Shown here piece by piece: positions 20,481 to 31,016 of a stretch of 64,000 nucleotides of DNA (position 1 is its first letter; each line of letters starts with the position of its first letter). The stretch comes from Periplaneta americana. Its lineage: Eukaryota; Arthropoda; Insecta; Blattodea; Blattidae. Under the pieces are notes generated by a model. The model made no database searches, was not told the origin of the DNA, and saw only the letters and a program-made list of their open reading frames with translations. The translations under genes were made by a program, and so were the position numbers. The stretch covers positions 103,896,834-103,960,833 of the forward strand of contig NC_091127.1 of the NCBI RefSeq assembly GCF_040183065.1, given 5' to 3'.

Positions 20481-21172
20481 TCCAGTACATTCCTTAAGCC
20501 AGTGGTTCCCAAAGTGTGGGTCGCGACCCCCTAGGGCAGGATGAGACGATATTAGCTCCCAATCACTGTAGAACAGCTCGACCTTGATCACGGGCGCATA
20601 GCGCAACCACTACGTAGCGTCGTAACGTAGACAACAGGGATGTACATGCATATACATCGAATAAAGGCAGCAATTATTACAATAACTTGCGTTACTAAAT
20701 TTCTGGCTATGTAATAGTTCTAATTACGAAGTTATTTAATAGACATGTACATATATAAACAAATCGCAAAGGAAAGGGTTTTTTAGGAACAAAAAGAGAA
20801 CTAGGAAAAGTTAATTGTATGTAAACCATTTTATTGTTAAAAGCAATTATTTATTATGTAAATACTTCATTGGTTAGGAGAAACTAATACTACCTGCTCT
20901 ACCTGCTCGACGTGTGTGATCTCTAAGTACTTTTGAGTATTTGTTGAAAAAATAATAATGGCAATATTGATTGAAATAGAGTATATTGATTGTGTGGTTG
21001 TGAAAATGTAGTCCTTACCCTCCAGTCGTGATTATGTAATGAGTTTTCTTAGAGTGATTTGTGAGATGCACGTAACACGAAAGAAACAAATTGATTAAAT
21101 TAAGATATTGAGAGCCATCGTAATTTTTGGGTCAATCATTTAAGGGGATATGTATGACTTTTAAAACTTTCA

Positions 21173-21430
21173 GTCCACACCTGTGGAGTAACGGTCAGCG
21201 CGTCTGGCCGCGAAACCAGGTGGCCCGGGTTCGAATCCCGGTCGGGGCAAATTACCTGGTTGAGGTTTTTTTCCGGGGTTTTCCTCAACCCAATACGAGC
21301 AAATGCTGGGTAACTTTCTGTGCTGGACCCCGGACTCATTTCACCGGCATTATCACCTTCATTTCATTCAGACGCTAAATAACCTAGATGTTGATACAGC
21401 GTCGTAAAGTAACCCAATAAAATAAAAAAA
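21173..21430 (+). mobile_element. tRNA-derived SINE with target duplication
   Basis: The head has A-box-like GGTCAGCGCGTCTGGCCGCG and B-box-like GGGTTCGAATCCCGG at about 21193-21243. The body 'attacctggttgagg', 'ccggggttttcctcaacc' and 'tttcaccggcattatcacc' follows, then an AATAAAATAAAAAA tail. A near-identical 12-bp sequence TTAAAACTT(T/C)CA flanks it at 21161-21172 and 21431-21442. It is nearly full length with intact promoter boxes. Confidence 0.92.
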
Positions 21431-21917
21431 TTAAAACTTCCACAATTTCGGCCAAAATTTGTGAAATTTAAACTATATAAACAGATCTATAATAATATCA
21501 TCTGTACAAAATTTGGTGCAATTAGGTCTAATAGTTTTGAAATTATATTTTTAAGTATATTTTATATTGACGTTACTAAAAAAGCTCCTTGCAGCAAAGT
21601 TTTCAAAATGTTTAGTTCATATTTGCTAAAAAAATCCTGAAAATAGTTATTGGAATAAAAGTGAATTAGCATTTTGAGCTTAGTAATAGTATAAGTTAAA
21701 GTGCAATCAAAGATAAAATATTATTTCTAAATTAAAGAAACACGTAGTCTAATAAAAGTAAATATCCAGAAACAAGCAACAAATAAAACATCAACAGTAC
21801 ATTTAAAATAAACAAATAAAAGGAATCTAGATACAATTTACTGACCCAAATGTAAATTAATTTACCTTCGATGTCAATTCCGAAGTGAATTTATTTCTCT
21901 CTTCTCCTGAATAATGC

Positions 21918-22030
21918 CTATATTTTTTCATGTTGCGTCTCATAATGCCGTTTTATGTTGCTTTTTTTTTTGCAAATGATACACACACTGGACTTCATCA
22001 CTATGTTCGAAGCATAAATATTGTATCTTC
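21918..22030 (-). pseudogene. hAT transposase BED zinc-finger remnant
   Basis: The minus strand reads VCIICKKKSNIKRHYETQHE, a C2H2-like BED finger (CIIC and H...H) as found at the start of GTF2IRD2/ZBED-type hAT transposases, which uses the finger for DNA binding. Nothing downstream of it is recognisable; the DDE core would lie at lower coordinates but is gone, and a SINE occupies part of that space. It is consistent with the hAT terminus at 20500 and gives the element its minus orientation. Confidence 0.65.
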
Positions 22031-22627
22031 CACTCTTCCTTGAAAGCTTTAAGCGCTTCAGTTCCGTCATGATGCGCTGTGTTCTAAGATCTGTACATCC
22101 TTTAGCAATGTTTACAGGTAAAATAGCTCCGCGAGCGCGCAGCGGGCATAAAATAGCTCTCGCCGGCAATTATTAGTCGCCATCGCAAGACTGCCCTAGT
22201 GGGTCATGTGAATTAGTAAGGGGGTTCGCGAGATGATTTACAAAATAAACACAAAAGGCGTTATTAACGTAACTCTATGTTGTATATGGAAACGTAAACA
22301 AGATTGAACATCAAAATAAAAATGTTTCAGTAGTTCTACAGTAAAAATAATTTATTAATGCGATAAATGTGCCTGTTTTCTGAAAGTAGCTCCTCAAATC
22401 TGAACTTTACATTCACATACTATTATCATTTTCAATTTCTCGCTTTTGTTTCAATGACAGTCATATACTAGAAACTTCTTTTCTGTAAATACGAATTTGC
22501 AAATAGGCCCACTAAAAAAAAATTAGTAGCTTCTTTCGCAAGGTCGATGTATTATTGCCTTCTTTTGATCAAAAACTGGTCTACACTCTGCGAAAAAAGT
22601 ATATTTCAGCGTTCCATCAGTTCATAC

Positions 22628-23059
22628 ATACGAGGCGCGTCCATAAAGTAACTTTCCCACTCGTTCCACAGCTAGCAAACCATATGTTGCGCGAAGGGAC
22701 TGCGTGTACGTGATAGAGTAATGTTCTGGCATGGCGCATGCGCTAGCGGAACTTCCCGAGTGCTCTCAGTAGCTTCGTTGCATTGGTTGAAGATGGACGT
22801 TCCTATTCCAGCTCCCGCCGCGTGGAGTGATAAAGTTTTTGAATGCACAGGGCATAGCGCCGATTGAAATTGATCGTCATCTGTGCCAGGTCTGTGGGCC
22901 TAATGTCATGAGCAAGCAGATGGTGCGTTGCTCCACAAGGTTGTCTGTGATGATGGTTGTCTCCCACTGCGCTCCTCGTCATGCATATTTTGGCGTCCTG
23001 CTGAAAATCGTCTACAGCAGTAACGCAGTTGGTTTAAACGCAATTACAGTATATCTGTG
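22628..23059 (+). pseudogene. Mariner transposase N-terminal fragment
   Basis: After a terminal-repeat-like GAGGCGCGTCCATAAAGTAA at about 22632, the + strand encodes MDVPIPAPAAWSD (from 22792), then in another frame VIKFLNAQGIAPIEIDRHLC followed by QVCGPNVMSKQMV. This is the first helix-turn-helix of mariner transposases of the SETMAR-like type, which binds the terminal repeat. The reading is lost after about 22935. The catalytic domain is missing, and the fragment ends against the MITE that starts at 23060. Confidence 0.72.
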
Positions 23060-23332
23060 CAAGGTCCGTCGATAAGTCAGGTCTTCGCACTCTGCCATAT
23101 TTGCGCCAACTATTAGGTTTGTTTACATTGCGCTATGGTTGGGTTGTGGAAGGAATTTGTGTTTAAATTTATATATTTCCTAAAATAAGTTTCCAAAACA
23201 GATATTTCGATAACTTTCGGAGAACGTTCTGTTTGACAATAGCAACCGGTGGCGCAAAGATGGCGGACATTAGTGGAATGGGATGAGAGAACCTGACTAG
23301 GAGCTGTTCGACAGCGACATCTAGAGACCTTG
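23060..23332. mobile_element. hAT-like MITE family R1, copy 1
   Basis: 273 bp, starting CAAGGTC and ending in its near-complement GACCTTG, with TATCTGTG duplicated perfectly at 23052-23059 and 23333-23340. A second copy is at 39871-40889. No coding capacity; an 8-bp duplication points to the hAT group. Confidence 0.88.
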
Positions 23333-23340
23333 TATCTGTG

Positions 23341-23717
23341 CACCGAGTACTGCCACTTGTGGCTAAACTAGAAACTTCCTCTTACACGGTGTAGTCATCC
23401 CTCAGAGCTTGAGCCATTGTGCCCCGAATGCGATGGTGCCTACTATTGCGCAGTTGTTCGCTGGTTTATATTCCCCATATACATAATGCGACACCTTTGC
23501 CTTTATGAGGAAGTTGGCTCCACAGAATTGCTTATTGTTCTCGTAGTTGTCGTCGACCTCTTCCTGCATCAGGTAGATGGTTGCGAGAATTGAGATGGGC
23601 GGTGGATACCAAGATCTTCTAGACAACTTAAGCATTCATCTTTGAGGTTGCGTACTATTTACTATTTAAATGCGAATTTTTGTAATTCAGAAGTAAGAAA
23701 TTAGCTGTGTATTAATT
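23341..23717. other. Possible old coding relic (minus), unassigned
   Basis: A minus-strand frame at 23635-23402 ends 'GTIAFGAQWLKL' and reads like the C-terminal end of a mobile-element protein, but I cannot assign it. Otherwise no feature. Confidence 0.3.
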
Positions 23718-23835
23718 GAATGAATGAATGAATGAATGAATGAATAAATAAATAAATAGATAAATAAATAAATAAATAAATAAATAAACAAGTAAGGAAA
23801 TAAATAAATAAGTAGGTAAGTAAATGGGTAGGAAA
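23718..23835. repeat. (GAAT)n then (AAAT)n array
   Basis: About seven GAAT units pass into AAAT units with GTAA variants. Confidence 0.9.
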
Positions 23836-24084
23836 TTGGATGGATGGATGTTGCAGTTTTAATATTTCTTAAAAATACGTATTTCAGTAGATGGTGCGAA
23901 GTGTTTAATTTAAAGAAATACACTTTCATCACTGAAATATTATAACACACTGTCAGAAAAGTTTGCATCTTCACTCAGTAGATCGAGTAGGATTATTCTA
24001 TTCTTATTTCCATATTCATAGACGCATCTGTACATGTTTTTTTTTTTTACTTGCCTATTTAACGACGCTGTATGAAATACGAAT

Positions 24085-24300
24085 GTCGCTCTCGGTAGCG
24101 TGGTTGGTATAGCGTTGGCCTTCTATGCTCGAGGTTGCGGGTTCGATCCCGGCCGAGGTCGATGGCATGTAAGTGTGTTTAAATGCGATAGGCTCATGTC
24201 AGTAGATTTACTGGGATGTAAAAGAACACCTGCGGGACAAAATTCCGGCACACTTCTGATATAATCTCTGCAGTTGCAATGCTTCGTTAAATAAACCATA
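24085..24300 (+). mobile_element. tRNA-derived SINE ('gtttatttaacgacg' family)
   Basis: Head with A-box-like GTAGCGTGGTTGGTATAGCG (24096-24115) and B-box-like GCGGGTTCGATCCCGGC (24137-24153). The body matches the complement of 18222-18448 and ends CGTTAAATAAACCATA directly against the TIR element that begins at 24300. Confidence 0.86.
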
Positions 24301-24677
24301 ATTGAATCAGTCATTTAAGAAAGGGCTCAATGGCATGTTTTTAAGAAAATTGTTTCTTCACATAATTGGTGCATAATGGGTAGATATATGATTCTGCATT
24401 AAAGGAGCTCATTTCTACTCAATGACTTTGGCTCTATAACTGTCTGAATATAGCATTCATTTTAGAAGTGGCTCAACTCCTGGAATTGAGACCTGTATAA
24501 AGTGAATTTGCCTTGACACCTAGTGACTAACATAGGAATAATCTAGTAACATTTGGTTACCAATTACCAGTTCCAGCTGTTTCAAATAAAAATGGCGTCT
24601 CTTAGAGGGAATGCAGTTATTTGTAATGAGAAGAAAATAAAGAAAGGTATATGTAAATAAGCAAAACTGTAAGAATG

Positions 24678-24678
<1 letters not shown>

Positions 24679-24722
<44 letters not shown>
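24679..24722. repeat. (TA)n microsatellite
   Basis: About 22 TA units inside the TIR element. Confidence 0.95.
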
Positions 24723-24725
<3 letters not shown>

Positions 24726-24759
24726 CATTAAAAATGCTTCAAAAGAAGGGAGATTTATT

Positions 24760-25158
24760 GTAAAATTGGTATCAACTGATGATATTGAAGAGGTTAGTAA
24801 ATGGTGATAGAAATACTACAAGAGAACCTGCTTGTCAGGAGAAACACCCCATGATCAGAAAGTGAAACTGCAACCAACAATGTTCAATGAATACAAGTAT
24901 GACTCAAAGAACCCAGGGAAAGTATGTGTTTCAGCATTCAACGGAGATTTCATAAGACACACTTTTGATTTGAAGATATCTAATACAGATACTGTGAAAC
25001 TTCCGGATCAATGTGCCTACAGTGAAAAAGTTCCCAGTACCGTTAAGACGATTGAGGATTTGTCTAAATTAATGTGCTACATACCAGATGAACACTTATG
25101 GTTTTACAGAGACATCGTAGCTTGGCCTACTAGCAGCAAAAGTGATGATGATGCATAA
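24760..25158 (+). pseudogene. C-terminal fragment of an unassigned transposon protein
   Basis: The open part (from 24832) encodes 108 residues ending in an acidic tail (SKSDDDA). Translation upstream continues as KKGRFIVKLVSTDDIEEVSK until two adjacent stops, so the protein once extended further 5'. The region 'VKTIEDLSKLMCYIPDEHLW' then 'FYRDIV' looks like the short 'DL..LL.yIP..y..FY..l' module that closes several large arthropod transposon proteins of unknown class. No catalytic motif, signal peptide or membrane segment is visible. The flanking inverted repeats make a mobile-element origin likely; the function is not known. Confidence 0.45.
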
Positions 25159-25569
25159 AGGACATTATATTTATTATTCATTTTTTTCTGTTCTTCTTAA
25201 CAATATATTATAATTCTGACACAATATGTTAATGTTTGTGTGTCTGTGACTATGAATATCAGAATGATTTCAGTGAAATGAAAATATTAGTCAAAATAGA
25301 ATTTATTTTTCATAATTTTATTCTCGAAATAGGAATTTCCTTTTGAAAGGGCTCAATTCCACAATTTTGAATCAGTATAACAACTTATCGGATCAAACTT
25401 TGCTTGTGTTTCATACATGCTAATGCTAAAACCAATTATTATTATAGGATAGGTGTGTAACTTTGTATAAAAAATTGCCATGTTTTTATATAATCAGTTT
25501 TTTTTCTTTTTCCTGAAAAATTGGAATTTGTGCCATTGAGCCCCTTCTTAAATGACTGATTCAATTAAA

Positions 25570-25918
25570 CTACGACGTTATTTAACGTCGATGGATTTGG
25601 TGATAGCGAGATAGTATTTGGCGAAATGAAGCATAGGATTCGCCTTAGATTACCTGGCATTTGCCTTACGGTTGGAGAAAATCTAGAAAAAAAACCCTAT
25701 CAGGTAATCAGCCCAAGTGGGAATCGAACTCGCGTCCGAGCGCAACTCCAGATCAGCTGCCTAAAGCCTTGGTTTTTCTGAACCGACGCATGCGACGTGC
25801 GAGATGCGAAGCCCGCCTCGCACAAATCTGGACAACACGTGAGATAGTGAGTGGTTTCTATAGTAGCGAGGGTTCAGAAAAACCAAGGCTTTAGCCGACT
25901 GAGTCACGCCGGTGTCTA
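25570..25918 (-). mobile_element. tRNA-derived SINE split by a MITE
   Basis: The body at 25570-25690 (ATTTAACGTCGATGG, GATTACCTGGCATTTGCC) leads into a minus-strand tRNA-like head with B-box-like GAGTTCGATTCCCAC (complement of about 25716-25730). The A-box region (GCGTGACTCAGTCGGC, complement of 25894-25909) lies on the other side of a 128-bp MITE. A related body-only copy is at 61560-61740. Confidence 0.8.
25764..25891. mobile_element. 128-bp TA-flanked MITE
   Basis: Perfect 21-bp inverted ends starting AAGCCTTGGTTTTTCTGAAC, flanked by TA at 25762-25763 and 25892-25893. Excision restores a continuous SINE A-box region. Tc1/mariner type by target site. Confidence 0.88.
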
Positions 25919-26559
25919 TGTTGTGTTGTTATCTTAATATACGAAAGAAGATAGAATTTGCTGAAACGTTGCTAGACGCAGTTGGCGATGACTATTGGAA
26001 CTCTTGTAACTGAATACCGAATGTTTCTTACACGAGAGGAGCCTGAAGACTTAAATGCTAGAAACAGTACTCTTGGACATGCAGCGAATGGCCTCCCTAC
26101 TGCGTGCTAACTCACCACTACGTTTTATAAACTGAATCAAATTTAGATATAAACAGCGTATTGTGTTACTATTTTACGTCGTTGACATAGTTTTAGCTCA
26201 GCTGCTAAAGCGCCACATTCCTTGACCTACAGTAATCCCGGGTTCAAATCCATTCTTTCGTTTATTTAGTAATCTATTCTTTCGTCGTTAACTCATTCAT
26301 TCGTATATTAATTCATTGATTCAGTTAACTTTCGTTAGTCCCTTCAGCCAACAAGTAAACAAACTAACGAATCAATAACAGTTATTTAAATGCTAGCAAT
26401 GGAATTAACGTAGTGAAAAATTTGCTTGACTCTAAACTCCTGTCCTTAAATACTAATAAAACTACCTATATTCAATTTACTTTAACAACGAAAGGTTTAC
26501 CTCCACCTATAAATAATTAGCACTAAGTAATATATAATATTTCATGTAATGAATTAACA
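25919..26559. other. Mostly unannotated; contains a tRNA-like SINE head
   Basis: Only the tRNA-like motif near 26190 is recognisable. The rest is AT-rich with TTCATTCG-type repeats. Confidence 0.45.
26190..26255 (+). mobile_element. tRNA-like SINE head fragment
   Basis: A-box-like TTTTAGCTCAGCTGCTAAAG and B-box-like CCGGGTTCAAATCCA are correctly spaced. No acceptor stem pairing was found, so it is not a tRNA gene. Confidence 0.6.
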
Positions 26560-27505
26560 ATTATTATAATTGCCCACATCTAACACCTTCCACAGAAGTC
26601 AAATATTTAGGAATTATTATAGATCAAAATTTACGTTGGGATAAACAAATTGATTTTATGTGTACAAGAATAAGAAAGGCAATATTTTATAAATTTATAA
26701 TACTTCGAAATTTATCACTAAGGAGGCATTGAGAATAATATTTTTAGCTTTAGTACAATCATTAATACAATATGGTATAATAAATTGCGGTGGAGTAGCA
26801 TCATCTGTACTTAATCCATTAATTTTATTACACAGAAGATTAATAAAAATTTGTATAACCAAAAATATGGATTACCCAACAAATTTAATTTATACAGACT
26901 TTAAAGTATTAACTATTGCAGAAATTGATAAATATAGTTTACTAATTTGCTACCACAGAAATCAAATAAAACATAAATATAATCGACATGAATATCGTAC
27001 TCGAAGTCTACTTTCCCATTACTTGAGCCTAAATATCATACAAGTAGAGCTCTTAAACATGGTGCTGAATTCGGCCCAAGACTTTATAATAAAATTACAA
27101 ACATTTTCCAAATTTGAAATATTTTAAAATTGAAGCTTTTAAAAAAGAAATTTATAAAATTATTCATGATATATAATGTTAACAAATGTGTGTATTTTTT
27201 TTACCTTTTATTTCTGTCGATTATATTCATGTTTTTATTGAATATCACTGACTTTTGTCTGATTGTCAATTTATATTAAATGTGTTTTTCTCTCCTTTTT
27301 TTTTTTTTTGCTCTTATGTGTTATTTATTGGTTTGAATTAAGTTACTTTTTGTATTTAGTAAACTGTCTTTGTAAATTTTATGTTATATTATTGGCTAAG
27401 ACCACACCGTACACGAGCCTGGCTCTTACGGCAGTGACTGGAAACATTTTTGTTTTATAATTTTAACTTGTACTCGCTAGCTAGCTAGTTAAATAAATAA
27501 ATGAG
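26560..27505 (+). pseudogene. Non-LTR retrotransposon 3' portion (RT C-terminus)
   Basis: From about 26595 the + strand reads EVKYLGIIIDQNLRWDKQID, then across a frameshift 'RRALRIIFLALVQSLIQYGI' (26717-), 'ILLHRRLIKICITKN' and 'HEYRTRSLLSHY' to about 27120. This is the thumb and C-terminal part of a non-LTR reverse transcriptase. A 3' untranslated stretch with CTAGCTAGCTAGTT and a short TAAA tail follows, ending at about 27505. The catalytic fingers and palm are absent, so it is a 5'-truncated dead copy, the usual outcome of incomplete reverse transcription. It differs from the family at 11.8-16.3 kb. Confidence 0.75.
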
Positions 27506-27622
27506 ACAAATTATTCATCCATACGTTCATTCTTTAGTTTTTCATACTTTCGTTCATCCACTCCTTGGTTAAAGATTTCGTACATTTAATATTTAGTACG
27601 TTATTTGTTCGTGTGTCTGTCT

Positions 27623-27684
27623 TCATTGATTGATTGATTCATTCATTCATTCATTCATTCATTGATTCATTCATGTATTCATTC
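27623..27684. repeat. (ATTC)n microsatellite
   Basis: Imperfect ATTC/ATTG repeats. Confidence 0.88.
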
Positions 27685-28830
27685 TTTTGTCCCTCTGTCC
27701 GGTAATTAATACATTCACACAACCTTTAATTCACCCTTTCTTCCATTCGTCCAATAATATCTTATATTATGTTATTTGTCTTCATTTCATGTTGACTTCT
27801 GCATCTCTTGTGCCATAATTAAATTGACTAACTGAGCGAGAAGAGCAATGTGAAATCATATAATTCAATAGTGGAGGAAGAAGCTTAAACTGATGTAATT
27901 GATTTTGAGCACGTCCATTTTGCACTTTAGTGAAAACAACTTAATTAGCAGAAAATGGTGAGAATTTGGATGCGAGATGGAGAGGGTGCCAGTTATGCTT
28001 TGGTGTGAGGGTCTCTTTCTGTTCTCAACCCCATCGAGCTGTATGATGGGGGAGTTATGATGGCGCCACGTGTTACTTGTGGCTCCGCGTAGACATGAAT
28101 AGCCACGCAAACCCTCCATGTTATTGACCCTTCGGAAATGATTGGTTGGGAATCGATGCATTGTACTTTCCGGAGTTAACCTGTTCAGTATGGAGGTAAC
28201 CTGTTCAGTATGAAATTTTTAAAGTCGAAGTGGATGTGTTTATCCCAGTAATAACTTTCATAAGCGTATGAGTGAACTTATGATGCATAATTACCAATAG
28301 TGGATGTATCAACGCCGCTGCTCCACTACTTTGAATTAAAATGGTCCTATGGTTTGAAGAAACTCGAAGTTGACCGCACACATTAAAGTTTTTTTCTGAA
28401 GTAAGAGGTAGTTTAAAATTCTATATTTTGTTTAATTATGAAGCTGTTGAAAAACAGAATGTCTAGTTATGCACATAAATATGGTTTTATTTAAAATGTT
28501 GCAGTCACTGTAAATGTTGTATGGCCGACATCTTTTCTACCACAAATGGCAACCTCTCTTCAATGCTGTAGGCAGGAGGAGTAACGGTGATGGAATTACT
28601 TCTACATTTTTTGTAGTGATGAATTAACGTTGGTCTGCATAAAAAAACACCACTTTTTAAAAATATATTGTCTCATAACAGTCATAACTAGGGGACGGAT
28701 GTTGATGAAAAGTCATCTTCTTATTTTTCACATTAGGACGATGCCTATTAATACAGAAATCCTTTCTGTGTTAATAACAACGTAAAAAAATAATTTCTTA
28801 TATGGGATTTTTTCACATTTTATAACTAAT
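27685..28830. other. No recognisable gene
   Basis: A minus-strand frame at 27865-28161 (98 codons) has no family motif. A 17-bp phrase 'taacctgttcagtatg' occurs twice near 28180-28212. Confidence 0.45.
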
Positions 28831-28839
28831 AGGGGCAAT

Positions 28840-29000
28840 TTGACAGAAGACGGGCAAAATCCAAGATGGCGGACGAAAAACTACCAAAACATATTGCCAA
28901 CTATGAACCTTTAAATTACACCAAACAATTTAAAATCAAGACGGACAAAATCCAAGATGGCGAACGAAAACTACCAAAAGAAATTCTACCAAAATGAACC
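28840..29000. repeat. Two-copy tandem repeat, about 86-bp period
   Basis: The phrase 'caaaatccaagatggcg', then 'gaaaactaccaaaa' and 'gaacctttaaattacacc', occurs at about 28855-28925 and again at about 28941-29018. It lies just outside the Merlin remnant and may be its subterminal region. Confidence 0.75.
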
Positions 29001-29074
29001 TTTAAATTACACCAAACAATCTAAAATCGAAGATAAAAATTATAAACACAGTCATTACTTACCTAACCAAAGAA

Positions 29075-29681
29075 AATTCAATCGTCACTGACGTCTTCAA
29101 CAACACTCATTTCACTCCTAGTATATGATACAGGCTTCAAACCAGGCTTCCCATATCCAGGATAAACTTTTCCAATGTCCCGTAAAAACACTGGCAAAAT
29201 AGCATTAGGAGTGGTATATCCACGAGCCTTCAGAGAATTCATATAAGTAAATTGAAAAATGTACATTTCGTCCTTACACTCAGGTCTACCTTCTCGTTAA
29301 ACCGTGCAACCAACAAAGAATTAAACCAATACTTTGACGTACATTCAATTTCGCAAAACTGAACCACATATTCACACAAAATGAAGTTCTTTTAGAACAC
29401 TTATGACATCTTAGTCTATACGGGAAATTCACCAGATCATTCCTCGAAACCACACAAACAGAGTTTTCTTCACCACAATCCACACAATCCTTATTCTCGG
29501 ACGACGGAATTAAACCGAAATCAATACAAAACTTTGCACTCTTTTCTATATTAACACATCTCTCAAAAATATCATAAAAAGACAGAGTTTCAAATCCTTC
29601 GGCCATCAGACACAACATACAACGTACAATCTCTAACATCAAACCCCACAACGTACAACCTCTAACTTCAAATTCCATCAA
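29075..29681 (-). pseudogene. Merlin (ISXO2-like) transposase, core deleted
   Basis: The minus strand encodes the N-terminal half (29681-29286): 'CVDCGEENSVCV' and 'YRLRCHKCSKRTSFCVNMWF', a zinc-ribbon followed by 'FAKLNVRQSIGLILCW', the usual N-terminal layout of ISXO2/Merlin transposases. After a stop it passes within a few codons into a C-terminal-like end (29270-29078): 'FQFTYMNSLKARG', 'LPVFLRDIGKVYPGYG'. The DDE catalytic core, normally some 150 residues between these parts, is missing, so this is an internal deletion derivative. Terminal repeats were not resolved. Confidence 0.68.
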
Positions 29682-29699
29682 ACCAACTACAACTCACAA

Positions 29700-31016
29700 C
29701 TACAACCAATAAAAAAAAAAAAAAACATCACGGCGACACCTAGTATAAAAACCTACAACTAACATGCGAAAATCACTAAAAATCACTAACATTTAACTCT
29801 AAATTTACAAAGTTGGTATTACTAACTACATCTTCTATCAAAATACCCTAATAGGTCATTTTTATAATTTTTTCGGCATTTTTGGTCATTTTTAATATTT
29901 TGAAGAACTTTTACGTCATTTGGAATGCATTTAGTTTCTTCTTTACCGATACGTCTGTTAAATCATTTTCTAACCAAATAGGACAGTAGGCTAGTAATTA
30001 CCTACTGAATAAGTGAATAACAGTGAAGTTCGAGTTTTATAGTTTGGAACAGACTCTGAAGTCCATCCCTCATTTCACTGAAGGCTTCACTTCACACAAT
30101 GGAAATAATATAAAATGCTTGACAGCATCGTAGTTTAAGTGGGGACTTTGACCGCTACTGTTCTTTTGTCGGTACGAGGGTGTCTTTAGAATTTGTTTGT
30201 TTGGAAGGGGGAAAACTTTCACCATGTCCTGGACAGGACGTTGTGTCCTCAACATGGTTCGAAAGAGATGTCTACTGTAGTAGACAGTATTTTTAACACA
30301 AAGATTGCAAAAATGTACGCTGCGCCCACAGTTTGTTTTGTCATTCACACTCCCTCATCTGGAAGATCTGGTAAAACAAAAGTGAAGCACGGAAGGAGGA
30401 GGAGACGGAGAATGAAGGCAATGGCATGGACCACCCCTGATTGAAACACATTGTAAACCCTCATTAAAATCTATAGTTTTCCCTTAAAACCTTCATTTTC
30501 GTTGCATGTTCTTTTCCTTTATCTTAGTCAATTTCCAGGAAGTTGCCTGCTCTCTCCGAGATTTGCGGGGCAGCCATTGAAATAAGGCGACTGATTTTTA
30601 AGCAGTTGTGGTGCGGGTACGGTGAATAATATTTAAATGTCGTTTTCTTTTAATCCTATGTTATTATTTTAAGGGCATTTTAATGATAATTTTAAGTAGA
30701 TTTTTAGGACATCAACATCCGCCCCCTAGTCATGACTATAAATATCTAGCGATATTACGAAGTATTACCAAATTTAGGAAACAAATTGTTTTGCTTGTTT
30801 ATAGATAAGGGCAAGTGCGCTATCCTGCAAGGATTCTGTGATTTTAGTGTTTTGATCTTGTAGTAAAGGTATCTCACCAGGAAGCATATTTAGTTGTTCA
30901 GTCGCAAAGTTCCTTTATGATAACTGAATGTGGATAATTGGAAATCCACATTCCACTGTTATGTATGATGATAACTCCAATGAGTTGAAAACGTGCTTTG
31001 CTAGTCCGAAATGCAT
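29700..31016. other. No recognisable gene
   Basis: Open frames at 30070-30348 (minus) and 30193-30444 (plus) overlap each other and show no motif. A short purine-rich tract is at about 30390-30412. Confidence 0.45.

Larger units (their letters stand above)
20500..22240 (-). mobile_element. hAT element relic
   Basis: The left end at 20500 is a textbook hAT terminus: CAGTGGTTCCCAAAGTGTGG followed by GTCGCGACCCC. The right end is eroded; 'ctgccctag' at about 22189 matches the complement of the subterminal 'ctagggcag' at 20531-20539, and a degenerate GGGGGTTCGCGA remains at about 22219. A BED-type zinc finger remnant lies on the minus strand near the right side. A SINE (21173-21430) is inserted within it. 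I could not find the matching 8-bp duplication. Confidence 0.65.
24300..25566 (+). mobile_element. Unassigned TIR element carrying a 108-residue ORF
   Basis: An inverted repeat of about 36 bp bounds the unit: it starts ATTGAATCAGTCATTTAAGA (24301) with GGGCTCAATGGCA inside, and ends with the complement at 25531-25566. One mismatch separates the ends (AAGAAAGGG versus AAGAAGGGG). A TA tract (24679-24722) and an open frame (24832-25158) lie inside. It sits between two SINEs. The superfamily is unknown to me. Confidence 0.7.
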
